Part shown: one piece after another, positions 37,542 through 49,076 of the stretch
Layout of the letters: every line of letters starts with the position of its first letter
Numbering within the stretch: position 1 is the first letter of the stretch
From: Nematostella vectensis
Taxonomy: Eukaryota > Cnidaria > Anthozoa > Actiniaria > Edwardsiidae
Assembly (NCBI RefSeq): GCF_932526225.1
Contig: NC_064046.1
Location: forward strand, 124,001-188,000
Direction of reading: 5' to 3'
DNA length: 64,000 bases
Translations under genes and position numbers: made by a program
The notes under the pieces: generated by a model
The model's database searches: none
What the model saw: only the letters and a program-made list of their open reading frames with translations
Told to the model about the DNA's origin: nothing

Positions 37542-37724
37542 ATGAACTTCAAGTTTCAACAAATATTTCCCGCCTTTTTTGTGGTGGTATTCGCACTTGG
37601 GTTCTTTTTCCCGCCAATTGACGCGTACACGGGTGGCATGGGAAACATACCGTCGGGCTGGTATGGACGAAGATCACTTGAAAACACACAGCAAATTAAT
37701 GAGGTTTTAAAGGTAGGGGGATAA
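37542..37724 (+). CDS. Small secreted peptide precursor (GNIPSGWYamide type)
   Basis: 60 codons if unspliced. Residues 1-28 are a signal peptide (basic start, FFVVVFALGFFFPP core, likely cut at IDA-Y). One peptide follows, YTGGMGNIPSGWYGRR: Gly before Arg-Arg predicts a C-terminal amide (…PSGWYamide). A spacer, SLENTQQINEVLK, comes next. In the paralogue at 45762 the matching stretch is NFPSGVWGKRSMEQ, so xPSGxW-G-(K/R)R-S-(L/M)-E is shared. A GT follows Lys57 (AAG|GTAGGG), so a second exon as in the paralogues is possible; the only short continuation I find (acceptor TGTGTAG near 37768) lacks Cys. Unspliced, the frame ends VGG-stop. Family not recognised; probably a neuropeptide. Confidence 0.7.
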   Translation: MNFKFQQIFPAFFVVVFALGFFFPPIDAYTGGMGNIPSGWYGRRSLENTQQINEVLKVGG

Positions 37725-38899
37725 GGAAGTCCTTACTGAAATAATCCACAATTTTAACCATTTGTGTAGCAGCTTCTGTTGGTAAGAAAGGCAACAGAAC
37801 CGCCTGTGGGAACTCGAGCAATGGGACTTCTGACAGGTGGTGGGAAGGGTATTTGGAGATAAAACTGGAGCAATCGTACTTATTGCGAGGTTAGGAATGG
37901 GCATTACCACCATGAGTCATCGGTTTTACTGTTTACCAACAAATTGTGGCGGATTTCGACATTCAAAACATCCTCTCCTTTCACTTTATTCCTAATAGTT
38001 TTTATCGCTTCAATTGTTTTCCAATTGGCTTTTGATAGAAATAGCTTATTATTTATTTTTAATGTTTTCACGCAAACTTATCGACAAAACACTGGAGTTT
38101 AACAGGATTGTAAAAAAAACGTGCTTCGGCCTCATTAAGTCTTCTTCCAATATAGTAATGAAAGTTTTCTTCTAGTTCAAAATTCATTATCAAAATTCTT
38201 TTGTCTTATTCTAATATGGTTAAAATTTTAATATCATTATTAAAAGAAGCTATTTTCATAGACTAAACAAACGGTCCTACACGCAAGTGTTAGGGGAAAT
38301 AGGAAGGGGAAAAATTAATAGACTTCATGTCCATATGAAACTTTCTCAAGTACGGTGATTAATTGAAAAAGACAGTAAAAACAGCGTGAACAACACAATA
38401 AACGTTTACAAATAAAGCGTACAAACGCCATCCCACGGCGTTGATGATAAAATCTACTCGCAGAGTAATATCAAAGAAAGTAGTATTCGTTATTCTGATT
38501 TATTTGTATTGAGGCTTCTTTTATCTATTAACGGATCATTGTAAAACTAAATACATTGTAATAAGTTTTTCAGGGATGAAATGGTCAAAGGAGACCCAAT
38601 TCACTTTTGCTTTGATTTGGGTTAAATCTCGGTGTATAGTTTCGCATTTTATTCCATCGCGCCTGAATTTGCTGTAACCTATAAAAACAGTTTAAGATCG
38701 CTAATGATAAAAACAAGTTGCTGGTAGATTGAAACAGATATCATTTCCCATTATGATTCACTTCCCGCAAAGTAAAGCCGTGTGTTTTCATAAACTCTTT
38801 GCTAAGCGCCGCCGGCGAAATACCAAGAATACAAAACAAAAAACGATTTATCATAACTTTAATTACAATTCTCGGTCAACAAGATAAATAAGTGCACTC

Positions 38900-38905
38900 T
38901 ATAAA
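38900..38905 (+). promoter_or_regulatory. TATA box upstream of the GYNGYTGYY peptide exon
   Basis: TATAAA lies 77 bp before the ATG at 38977, nearly the same spacing as at 45684. Confidence 0.6.
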
Positions 38906-38976
38906 ATGAGAAGCACTTTAAGGAACTCCTTCACTTTTGGCTTTCCATTCACGGCAACTCTTTGTACTGCTGCATA

Positions 38977-39120
38977 ATGATGAAGAGAGAGTTCGCGATA
39001 GTGGTTGTGTTGGTTGTGCTGGCGATGGCGATGAGCGTGGAAGGCATGACTGGTGGAGGGTACAATGGCTATACTGGCTACTATAAAAAGCGCGCGAAAG
39101 AGGCACAAGCTGCCCAACAG
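38977..39120 (+). CDS. First exon of a small secreted peptide precursor (GYNGYTGYY type)
   Basis: 48 codons. A signal peptide covers about residues 1-23 (MMKREF start, VVVLVVLAMAM core, cut near VEG). The peptide MTGGGYNGYTGYYKKR and the spacer AKEAQAAQQ follow, ending at a phase-0 donor CAG|GTATAT. It is clearly related to the exon at 39886 (GGYNGNTGFGKR). Unlike that one, no Gly precedes the dibasic site, so no amide is predicted. I find no matching Cys-containing second exon before 39886. The phase allows splicing to the exon at 41983, which would make this an alternative first exon of that gene. Read-through continues to a stop about 60 bp into the intron. Confidence 0.65.
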
Positions 39121-39885
39121 GTATATCATATAATATCACTATTAACTACCTTCATTTATTTCCCTAAATGTATATATTACTATTAACTTAAGGTATATAT
39201 CACGATTAATAACTTTGAACGCCATTTTACTCTTTGCCATGAGCGTTGCGCTTCAATCTATTAATGTGGTCAGAGTTTTAACTAACTTTTTTCTTTCTCA
39301 TAATATTTCGGTATTAAAAACATGTTTTTTTTTCAAAGGATTGAGAATTGCCTCATAAAGGGATTTAGAATATTAAACAATGCGTGAAGCTTCCCAAACA
39401 TTGAAAGCTCCGACGAATATGTTTTCGAAATTTTGTTAAAACATTTGTGAATCGAACCAGATGTTATTCCGGTGTAAGGATCAAATTTCACATTTTTAGC
39501 TCATTATCACCGCAAATTACGTCCGCCTACTCTTTTCAAAAGAACTTTTCTCATAAAGATGTGATCTCGTCTTGCCGACATTTGGACCGTGTTTCCACAT
39601 CACCTCGTAATAGCTTCGGGATTTGTTGTTTGTTCTTTGTTCAAATTTCACAGGAGTCTTATAAGCACATAAGTATACAATTGTACAAGGTTTTGATTAA
39701 CTGATATATACGTATTTGATACGGTATTTACTCGAAATCAATCCATCTTTATTGCAAACTTCCGACAGAAATGTTTTCCTCAGACCTCATAAGAAGACAA
39801 TTTTTTTTATTTCCCTCATTTTACGGCGAAAGCTCCATTTGAAAAGGCTCTGTGTCAAAGAAGTCTTCAGTACTGTGATTTTAAC

Positions 39886-42075
39886 ATGAGGCGGTCCGAG
39901 GTATTGGCTTTAGTCGTGCTCTGTGTTGGAGTAGTTTTTCTCAGCCGCGTAGAGTGTTTCGCCGCTGGCGGTTATAATGGGAACACCGGGTTTGGCAAAA
40001 GATGGGATTTACTCGCTGCACAAGAGGTAACGTTCTACAGGCTGGTAAAGGAGGTTGTGGTTCACGTTTCACGGACCGGGCAAAATGGCTTTCCACGTTT
40101 TACGGATCGAAAAATGGCGTTTTAAATAGTTAAATCACGTTTCGCGGACCTCGAAATGGACGATTTCACGTTTCATGTAGGGTGAAAAATGGCCAAATCT
40201 CATTTCCCGAAAATATCCTTTACCACCCTACGGTTTCCTGTCAAACCACAGTGCTCCCAAATTGCCTTTTTTCGGGGTAGATTTTTTCTAGAATGTCTGG
40301 CTTGGCACTGATTTTTCCAACATTTTCTAAAAGAAATTGCTTTCCAATGACGAAGCTCTATATATGACACAAATAACCACACAATTCAAGTAGCAGAGTT
40401 ATTTCAATTCATATTACGTTATCCATGAGTTATCTCCAATGCATTTTTGGAGAATTCTACAAGAGTAACAGGCGCGTAAACAGGGGGGTGCGCAGAGGTG
40501 AGCAGGCTGCGCGCGCAACCCCCCCCCCTTGGCGGCCAAAAGTGGGTCATTTCTCATTAAGGAATCTTCAAATATTATGCTTTTCCATATGATATCTATG
40601 ACTGCGCACCCCCCCCCCCCCCCCCCCCCGGCCAATCCTGAGTAACAAGTAATAATTTCTGATCATTCTATTTATTCTCAATATTACAAAAGATAGAAGT
40701 CATCACTGCACATCCTGTTTGCGCATCGAGTTTAAAACCTTCCCGTTTTTCAAAAGATTTCAAAACTCAAAGAATGTATGATTCAATGTATAACCGGTGG
40801 GAGACAGGGCCATTTTTAGTATAGATTATTTCAGTAATGATAAGATGACGAAATCTCAATCTTAAACACGGAAAATACACCAAGAAGACCGTTGTTTTGA
40901 TGGATAAAATTCCGGGATACTAATCCTCTTTACTAGATTCTGCAGATATTGTTTCTTTAGTCGGGTATTATTCTTCGTGTTAAGAGGATTGCAGGACGCC
41001 AGACAGATTTGTTGAAATGTAAAAAGGCCAATACATCCGTGATGATTATTTGAGTAAAGACTATTTTGTCGCGCCAAACCTATTTCAAAGATCGACGCCC
41101 GCGTTTGGCTAAAAAATAATCTTTTATTTAGATACATGATTTTAAACCCGCTCGCGCAGATGGCCGATTCCCATATTTATAAAAATGTAAACTTTGATAG
41201 AGTGCGTGTGACCGCCATTCATCTTAGTCGGCGATAGCGTTAATCGTCATGTGACATTGATATCCAGGTATTTCATTTAGTCTATGAGTTGTAATGACCG
41301 CATGGATATGGAAAATGACATGATTCTATTTAAGACCTTAACTATAGATAATAAATGGAGGCAAAGACGAAAACGCGCGGAGACGTTAATCCGGCCCGTA
41401 TGTTAGCGTGACAAAAAAAAAATGCGCAGCTGTGGTGAAAAGTAGCCTGCTAACCGGCTGTCCTGTGGGTTAATTCGAAAATTCCTGTTTTAGGGGTGTC
41501 GGGATTCCTGTGGCGAGCAAAAAGGCTTTTCTCTTCCCTTTCCCCTCCCCCCACTCTTGATTTTTTGCGCCACGGAGATCTTGAACAAACGAAATCGCAC
41601 AGTCGGCTCGCACGCTGATACTTGGTCAGATGATTGCATTTAAATAATGATATTACTTAATCATTCTATAACTTTTTTGCACTGAATTACAGAATAAGCG
41701 TGACATTATCTTCTACGCCTTACGGGTAGCTGTTTATCATAGCCTACTCTATAGAATGGTGTACAGGCAGATATCTTATTGAAATAGCAAAACATTTGAC
41801 AATCTTTCAATACGGAATGATCCCACCTTTTGGCGGGAAGCTATAGCTACGCGCCTGTCTAAAAGAAAAACACGTGATGTTCCCCCGCCCTTCAACACTC
41901 CACAACCCCTCCCCTCTACATAAACGCCCCTTCATCTTTCCTCTTGTTATGTTATAATAATAAATTATGCTTTCAATTTCAGGCAAAGAGGGAATTTTGC
42001 GCTATGGCTCAGAGGCATTGCAGAAGGGAGCTGACCAATGATGAGCCTGCAGTTCACAAGACGCACCATAACTAA
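39886..42075 (+). CDS. Two-exon secreted peptide precursor (GYNGNTGFamide plus Cys peptide)
   Basis: Exon 1 is 39886-40026 (donor GAG|GTAACG) and exon 2 is 41983-42075 (acceptor TTTCAATTTCAG), joined in phase 0, 77 residues. A signal peptide ends near residue 24 (VECF). The peptide AAGGYNGNTGFGKR predicts …NTGFamide. After the spacer WDLLAAQE, exon 2 starts with AKR and encodes EFCAMAQRHCRRELTNDEP (C-x6-C, internal RR) and a His-rich end. The exon 2 start AKR…(D/E)FC is shared with the gene at 45762, which shows common descent. AATAAA lies near 42296. No TATA box is visible just upstream, unlike its neighbours. Likely a neuropeptide prohormone; family unknown to me. Confidence 0.75.
40027..41982 (+). 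other. Intron of the NTGFamide-type peptide gene
   Basis: About 1.96 kb. Its first part (about 40040-40200) has loose repeats of CACGTTTC(A/G)CGGACC and AAAATGG. Poly-C runs lie near 40510 and 40608. No extra exon is evident. Confidence 0.5.
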
Positions 42076-42436
42076 CGCATGATAACCCAGCGATTCTCTA
42101 CTTGTTGTACAAAGCTTATCCTAAGTCAGGAAATCTCATGTTTAGTGTTATAACGTACAGCAGCCTTATTTAAACGTACAGGAACCACCAGGCGCAGTTT
42201 GCTACTGAAGATTAATAAGATGGGAGTTGATTCATGTTGATAGAAATACGTCTTGTTAGTCGAACTTGCAGAAAATATCACTGTTGTATACATAGAATAA
42301 AAAAAAGATTCTGACATGAATATTTAATCTTGTAAATGGCAAGGGTTGAGGGAGAGAGACCAGCCCTGACCCCTCCCTACAAACCATCCCCAATCCCTCC
42401 CCCTCCCCCTAGAAACCCATGGCTGTCGTTTTTCTA

Positions 42437-42520
42437 AATGGTCTGAAAGAGCCTGGGGCGAGCGCGCGGGAGACCTGTGATATTCTAAAACGTTAGGAGC
42501 TAGGCTCCATTTCCGAGATT
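42437..42520 (+). repeat. Dispersed repeat R1, truncated copy 3
   Basis: TGGTCTGAAAGAGCCTGGGG to AGGCTCCATTTCCGAG. Matches the first ~80 bp of copies 1 and 2 and then stops. Confidence 0.8.
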
Positions 42521-45500
42521 TCTGTCTTCCATTTGCAATTAGGTCCCCCCTCCCCTTCACCTGGCTAGACCCGCCTCTTTAGCTCCAAAAACTTTGTTAA
42601 ACTTCCGGTGTTACCGTCGTTTAGAAACGTGTTTTCTCTTTTAAGAGAAAAAACTTAAAAGTTGATTTTGCCAATTATCGTTTCATGACAAACAGCCAGG
42701 CCATAGTTATAACAAACTTTGATCGACAATATAACACAAGATAGCCTTAGCCCAAAAAAGAATAGCAAGCTCTAGCCACATGTACCGTGAATGCTCGTTT
42801 TAGCGCTTGACATGAATAAAAACTGACACTTTAGCGTCCCTCTAAAAGCGTAAAATATAAAAGCGTCCTTTTCAAATGGGTGTCCCACCTTTTCACTCCC
42901 CGATATTCAGACAAATTTTGTTGTGAAAAATATTCATCAATAGCAATCTATGAGAAAGAAGCAAGAACCGATACAGACAAACAAGAAAATATACCTTAGA
43001 AAAAAAAAGAAGTCATTGGCAAGGATCGAACTCTATAAGCTAGATAAACAGGAAAAAAATAGACCATACATCCAGACGTCCGCTGAATCACCGTATGGCA
43101 GCTAAAGCTTTACGGCTAGGCTGGAGATTTCGGCCCCAACACCGCTATCTAGCGAACTGTGTAACACACAGGTACCGAGGCACCCGCGCATTAATAGGGA
43201 GGCAATAACCAGGTTCCTAGCCCTTAAGACCTAAGTCTTATACGGTTACGCCACACACAGCTCGCTATGACGTATAGTGAAAATACTGAGGTCTATTTGG
43301 GCGCCCTGGGTCTCTTGGGAGCCTTAAGACTGGTCTTTAGCGGAGACGGGATCGTCATGCACGTGTGTATGCCTTCCTTTGTGCACAAGAAATTAGGAAA
43401 ACAGGAACCATTAATAGGTGGTGCACATTAGCGAAATAGAAACAGCAGCTATATCAACCTATCTGCTAACCGTTTTTAAAAAAACGAAAATAAGATATTG
43501 TACAATATAATATAAATATTGTTATATTGTTTAGTTGAAATAGAAAAGTCTAAAGCGCAACAACACAATATTTTTTTTATGAAAAAGTATATTTATATTT
43601 AGGCATATATGCATTCATATATGCACTGGCAGAACTTAGATAACCCACAGCTTTCTACTGACAGCACCGTGATCTTTGTCATGCTAGTCATCAAATATCC
43701 GTCGTGTTGGTCAGCACAGTTGTCTGTCATACTTCACTTAAAATAGAGTGAGCAATTGAGTGGGAAAGCAAGTACGCGAATCGATAACATTAAATTACTA
43801 AACAAACAAGAGTATTATTTTAGAGACCATCATGAAACTGGATTAAGTGATTCACAAGAGGTCCTCAAGTTTATGGCAACTTGCAAGTTGATGACGTCAA
43901 AGCGAAACAGGCATAAAGTGATACGCACCCCCTCTCCCCCGGGGGAGGGAAAGCGTTTTTTTGAAGAACCACGTTCTATATGACTTTTTTCATACCGCCG
44001 CCTTTCCAAAACTATAGATAAGGATGATTTCTTTTCTAGCTGCATCTCATATGTTGCTCTACAAAACAAGCATAAATATAAATGATGAACGTTTTGAGGA
44101 TTTATCAAACAAAGAGCTCTATTTCTCGTATAGATCCGGCTGATTGTATAGCCATACACACCCCACCCTAACCACTCTCTGCAAATACTCGCTACGCTTC
44201 AAATGGAGGGCGCTACTCTACCCCCCCCCTTAAAAGTCCCCCCCTAACATGCTGTATAAACTTCTACGTACTCAATGCTTATCATGTCAGAACGGTGAGA
44301 AAATTCGAGCTCAAACAGATAGGGGTGGGGGGGGAGGACAAGAAAGGGTTTTCACGTGCTATACAGTGTGTTGTATAGTATTAGTATTTGCTTAGTACGG
44401 TATATATACCGTAAAAGATTTTTAAAGCCCCCCAACAATCCCGTTTATGTCCCCTCTCTAAGCCCCCCCCCCCCCTCGCCGTCCCTTTTAAGCCCTCCTT
44501 TAAAATACCCCCCCCCCCCCCTTCCGAGACCAAAAGAAGAAATAAATCCCCTAGGGTGAAAGAGCTTTTTTTGATAAAGAGTGATAATGTGAAAACGATA
44601 AACATCCAGGGTGGAAAGAAAAGAGAGTCTTATTCCAAACACTGCCACGAAACATAAAAAACTGACATTTTCAAATAGGATGGTTTATTAGATTTCTAGA
44701 TTACTCAATAATGACATCAAATCGGGTTTCCTGTCCATTAGAGAGCACCCGCAAAGGATGCTGGATCTCTAAACATTAGGTTTTTTTTTTCGTAAAATTG
44801 CGAAATGCACCAGCTGATTATATTGGCTTCCCAATTTTCTCCAGCCAAACCGCAGGCAAGATTACGATATTTATATTGCTTTGAAGAAAATCAGATAATG
44901 CATTTGAAGTTTGATAACTTGCTTCTGTTACGGTGATAATTATAAGGAAAAAAAGCGAAAAAAAGATATAGTGAATAATTATATGGAATAAACTATGAGA
45001 CTTGAACTTTTTTTTATTAAGGTAAGACGAGAATTTAATGGTTGTTGTTGGGCTTTTCGATGTAAACCTAAATTATTCAAACTTCCCCTTTCTTTTTTTT
45101 CCCAAACGATATTAGCGCCATGAACCTAAATCACATTTTCGACATATTGTAAGTCAATTTTGCTTTCCGCCGCAAAAGATACGTAGAACGCCGACGTTTA
45201 AAACAATTTCTAAATAATAAGAGTATTTCGCCGTCCACCTATTATGATCCTATTAAATTCTGAATGGGGAAAAGTTTCCGGATGATGGTTCAAATGTACA
45301 ATTAATTGAGAAAGAGATGACGGCCTGTGATCTTTCTGCAGCCGGTTAATCGACAATTCATTGCTATTATTTGTTTAGATACAAGCGTCAAAAGCTAAAA
45401 CGTTTTCTTCAGGAGCGCGCACTTACAGATTTAACTTTGATAAGCGACATGTTAAAAACATTGATCGACAAAAAGCTCTTGAAAAAACTCAGGCTTGTCA

Positions 45501-45680
45501 GTCACATGTAATTTTCGCTACGCATGCTGAATGGAAACCTCGACCTGTTAGGCGAGTAATTGAATACGAGGATTAATGGAGCATTTACTTAACCATGTAA
45601 ACTCAGGTGCTCAGTAAACTTCCAGGGGATTATCAGAAACGCCCTCGAGACACTTAGCGGTCAACAAAGCGAGAGAGACC
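42521..45680. other. Intergenic stretch between two peptide genes
   Basis: Contains dispersed repeat R2 (listed) and C-rich runs near 44220-44520. I see no coding exon. Confidence 0.5.
43119..43380 (+). repeat. Dispersed repeat R2, copy 1
   Basis: GGCTGGAGATTTCGGCCCCA to GGATCGTCATGC. About 150 bp is nearly identical to 58257-58410, with weaker similarity (GGGCGCCCT, GGATCGTCATGC) further on. Confidence 0.85.
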
Positions 45681-45683
45681 CGT

Positions 45684-45690
45684 TATATAA
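45684..45690 (+). promoter_or_regulatory. TATA box of the PSGVWamide-type gene
   Basis: TATATAA, 78 bp before the ATG at 45762. Confidence 0.65.
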
Positions 45691-45761
45691 ACGGGAAGTC
45701 ATCGAGGGAAAATCACACTTGGAAGAACGCGCGCCTTTACTCGATAGCACCAGGTAAAGAG

Positions 45762-46824
45762 ATGGATAAGAAGATTATTGTACTGCTGTGCTTCGTTTTG
45801 CTTTGTGTGAGTTTCTCAGAGACTGAAGGATGGGCAGCGTCCTCGAATTTCCCATCAGGAGTCTGGGGCAAGAGAAGTATGGAGCAGGTGAGATAAATAA
45901 CATAAATCTGGACTTTTTCCCGCAAAATTTTAAAAGCGAACAAGAATTTTCCAGACACCAGCCATGTATGGTTAAAATGATGTGATAAACTTGCTTATAG
46001 TAGGAAAAATATTGAGATAAAATTGAAATAATTTTCTTATATTTGTCGGTTTCTTGTGATCATTATGTTTTAATAAAAAAAATTGATCCTTTAAAAAATT
46101 CTAATGTATACACTCAACGAAAATAATAACAATAGACCATGCCCTAAGCTAAAAGCCTAAAGTTCCTTATCTCATTTTTAAAATTCAATTGGATTTCTTG
46201 TTGCTTTCATTTCTTCCTTAAAAGCAAGGCGTTCCTTCGACGGATATATACCGGAAGATTTTTTCTAAATGTTTTTTTCTTTTGTACGATCAAGCGGCAC
46301 AGCGGCAATGTGTTTTGTTTTTTGACTGTAGAGTTGTTCAGTTCTAGCTACAAGAAATGCTATTTTCCACCCCGCCCTATACTGGACACGCCGTTATTTT
46401 GTTTTGAATCCTTAAAAAAGTGCACGCGCTGTTGGTGCGCTTTTAAAGTTTTGTGTCTTTAGTGAGCAAAAAGTGGATATTTTAGCGCAAATAAAAACGA
46501 AATAGGGATTGCCGTGGCTTTGCTCGAGTTCGTTTCATCGCACCCACCCAGAATTAAAACGTTTGGCTGTAATTTTTGATAAAATTATAACACATATAAA
46601 AAGATTCTAAATGCCCTTAATGATTGGGAAGTTTTAAACAAAGAACCTAAATAAACAATAATTACTTAAAAATATAGCAAATGAACAAATAATCTCCTTT
46701 TTAATGCCTTGTGTCGCAGGCTAAAAGACAGAGAGACTTCTGTAACAGGTGCGCCAGCTTCTGTAGCTATGACAACCAGAAGCGCTCCGATGTGCCCGCA
46801 AGGCCCGCTGGGATAGATCACTAA
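45762..46824 (+). CDS. Two-exon secreted peptide precursor (NFPSGVWamide plus three-Cys peptide)
   Basis: Exon 1 is 45762-45887 (donor CAG|GTGAGA) and exon 2 is 46720-46824 (acceptor GTGTCGCAG), phase 0, 76 residues. A signal peptide covers residues 1-23 (MDKK start, IIVLLCFVLLCVSF core, cut near TEG-W). The peptide WAASSNFPSGVWGKR has Gly-Lys-Arg, so an amidated …PSGVWamide is predicted. The spacer SMEQ leads into exon 2: AKRQRDFCNRCASFCSYDNQ, KR, then a Pro-containing tail ending GIDH. The three Cys (C-x2-C-x3-C) would leave one unpaired unless it dimerises. AATAAA lies near 47018. The closest relatives seen are the genes at 37542 (PSGWY) and 39886 (same exon 2 start). Confidence 0.8.
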
Positions 46825-47331
46825 GCCTCTAATCCACACAAGACCTGGTATACTCTGGAAAGTCACAAACCTGCACCAACATGATGTATAGTCTAGGCTG
46901 AACTTGGTGTATCGAAGATGTATTTTATTTTTTTATTTGCTTTACTCTTGCTTATAAAGAACTATACAGTTTCTTTCGCATTTGACTTGTATCTATTCAT
47001 TGCTGTTGTAATAGAATAATAAAAGAAGACCTCCTTCAGAACCGACTACTCATAACTCAAAAGGTTTGAAAAAAACCCCTCTGTCGAATAACAAAGCAAT
47101 AAGGGTGCATCCCCCCCCCCACTCTTAGGGTTAAAAGATTGGTTGTCAATTACGACACCTGTCTCTCTTTATTGGGAGTTCCTCCCGGTAGCCTAAAGGG
47201 CTTGCTACTGGAGATGTTCCCAGAAGTAACCAAAAGTTAAGAAGTAGACTACGTTTGCATATGATAATTTATTTCCCTCAGTAGTTATACAATTCATTAG
47301 ATTTAGTCCCAGACTTCTTTCTAAGATAATT

Positions 47332-49076
47332 TTAATTCCTGGCCATCTCAGACCTGACCCACGCGACTAGATTCTTGACATGCGCATAGACGCCAAATTT
47401 GCCCGGCTGAGCGCAGCCATATCCCCAGCTGGTTGCTCCGTGGATGTAGAACCGCCCCCGACTCTCACACACCATCGGCCCGCCAGAATCTCCCTGGCAG
47501 GTGTCTATTCCACCCTGGTCGAGACCTGCGCAGAGCATTGAGTCGTGGATCTTACCAGGGTAAGCCTTCTCACAACGAGCCCGGCTCACCACAGGGACCG
47601 AGGCTTGCTGGAGGATGTCCGGGGCTGTACCACCGGACGCCAGGCGACCCCACCCCGTGATCCAGCAGCGAGTACCATCAGTAGGCGCGGGGACAGCATC
47701 GGGCAGGCACACCAGGTTAACATGTCTAGGGAAGAGTGATTCAGTTATCCCGGTAGCAATGGATTCAAATGAGTCTCTTGAAGTACGCTCTAGCTAGCGG
47801 GGTTTCCAATTTACTCTGCATGTCAATTCAACTTTTGCAATTCCTTGCATGTCGATATCGGAGTTAGTCTGTAATGCACTACTCAATTGAGTTCCCGTCC
47901 CCCCAACCCCCCCTCCCCCCCGCCCCGGGGACATAGGGGGAGTAACGGTGGCATGGCCGTTAAAGTACGCTTGTGCACAAAATTCCCCAGGCGGCGAGGA
48001 CATTAATTTTTGCCAAATTACAGGGATTTTTTTAGCAGAGCTAATAACGCGAAACCTTACGAAAGCTTTCGACTTTGACGATCCTTGTATCGATTATTTT
48101 CACTTTCTTGTTTTATACGTCGTGGGATGTTTGTTTGATCTACACTAGCAGAAGTTGTTGAGGTAGGAAATCTAGAAATAAATGTACCATACACCGGGGC
48201 AATAGGGGATTGTAACGGCACGATTTCCCCCGGGGGCGGGAGAAAATTAAAAATGTAACACCGCACAAATGTTATATTCCCCGCTTTTTCCGAGGGGACC
48301 GGGGTTTTAATTGAATAGTGCATAATAAAACCAAGAAACAACAAAGTAAAACAATGTATAAAATAGAAAGTGTATGTCATAGTAAAAGCTAATCCTGTCA
48401 GTCCAGTTTTACCTGTTTAAGTTAGCCGGCTTGAGCAGTTTGATGAGTGCAATGTCGTGCGCAAGTCCTACAGGTTTTCGATATCCTGGGTGCATGATGA
48501 TTTTTTCAACTTTAATGTCTTGCTCCATCCCGAGGTTTGCTCGTCTATTATGAGCGCCAAGCCTGAAGCAGAAATAAATATGACCTCACATTTTTCTCCC
48601 GCAACGAAAAGAATTTTCATGTGGTTTGGTGGAACGGGACAGTCTGAACCTGCAGTAAAAGTATCGATTAAAAGTAAATGACAAAAGAGAAAATGGAAAA
48701 ACTCCGTTGGCTAGTGGCAGTAGCGGATCTAGGGGGAGGGTTTAAGGGGTTTAACCCCCCCCCCCCTTGGGCTGCCAGAAAGTCATATGTAACAAAAAAA
48801 ATTACCCCCTCCCCCCTTTGTCACTGAGCCAAACCCCCCTTCAGCGAAAAGCTAGATCCGCCCCTGAGTGGTATAGCCACCTGATGTTAAGATCCGTGGG
48901 TCTCCTACTAGACACGCAGTGTGTCGCCGTCAAAACCCATTGAGGATGAATCAGAGAGCCTCCGCAAAACGGGAACCCTGAGGTGCTTCTAAGCTGAGCC
49001 TGCCATGGCCAATCGCCCTGTTTGGCAGCGGTTCCCCCCACGATGCGCGTGCTCGGACGAACGCCACACGAGGCAA
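47332..49076 (-). other. Protease domain 2 exon block (trypsin-like, Asp at position 189)
   Basis: Three exons encode [56 protein letters not shown] and [14 protein letters not shown], ending WVRSEMARN. Asp sits six residues before the catalytic Ser and Gly is kept at 216 and 226 (SWGYG, KFGVY), all features of trypsin specificity. The stop is at 47332-47334; AATAAA on this strand lies near 47268-47274. Confidence 0.88.

Noticed and set aside
43119-43262. tRNA-derived SINE in repeat R2
   Set aside because: Only a loose box B-like AGGTTC is present; no convincing box A or cloverleaf could be drawn.
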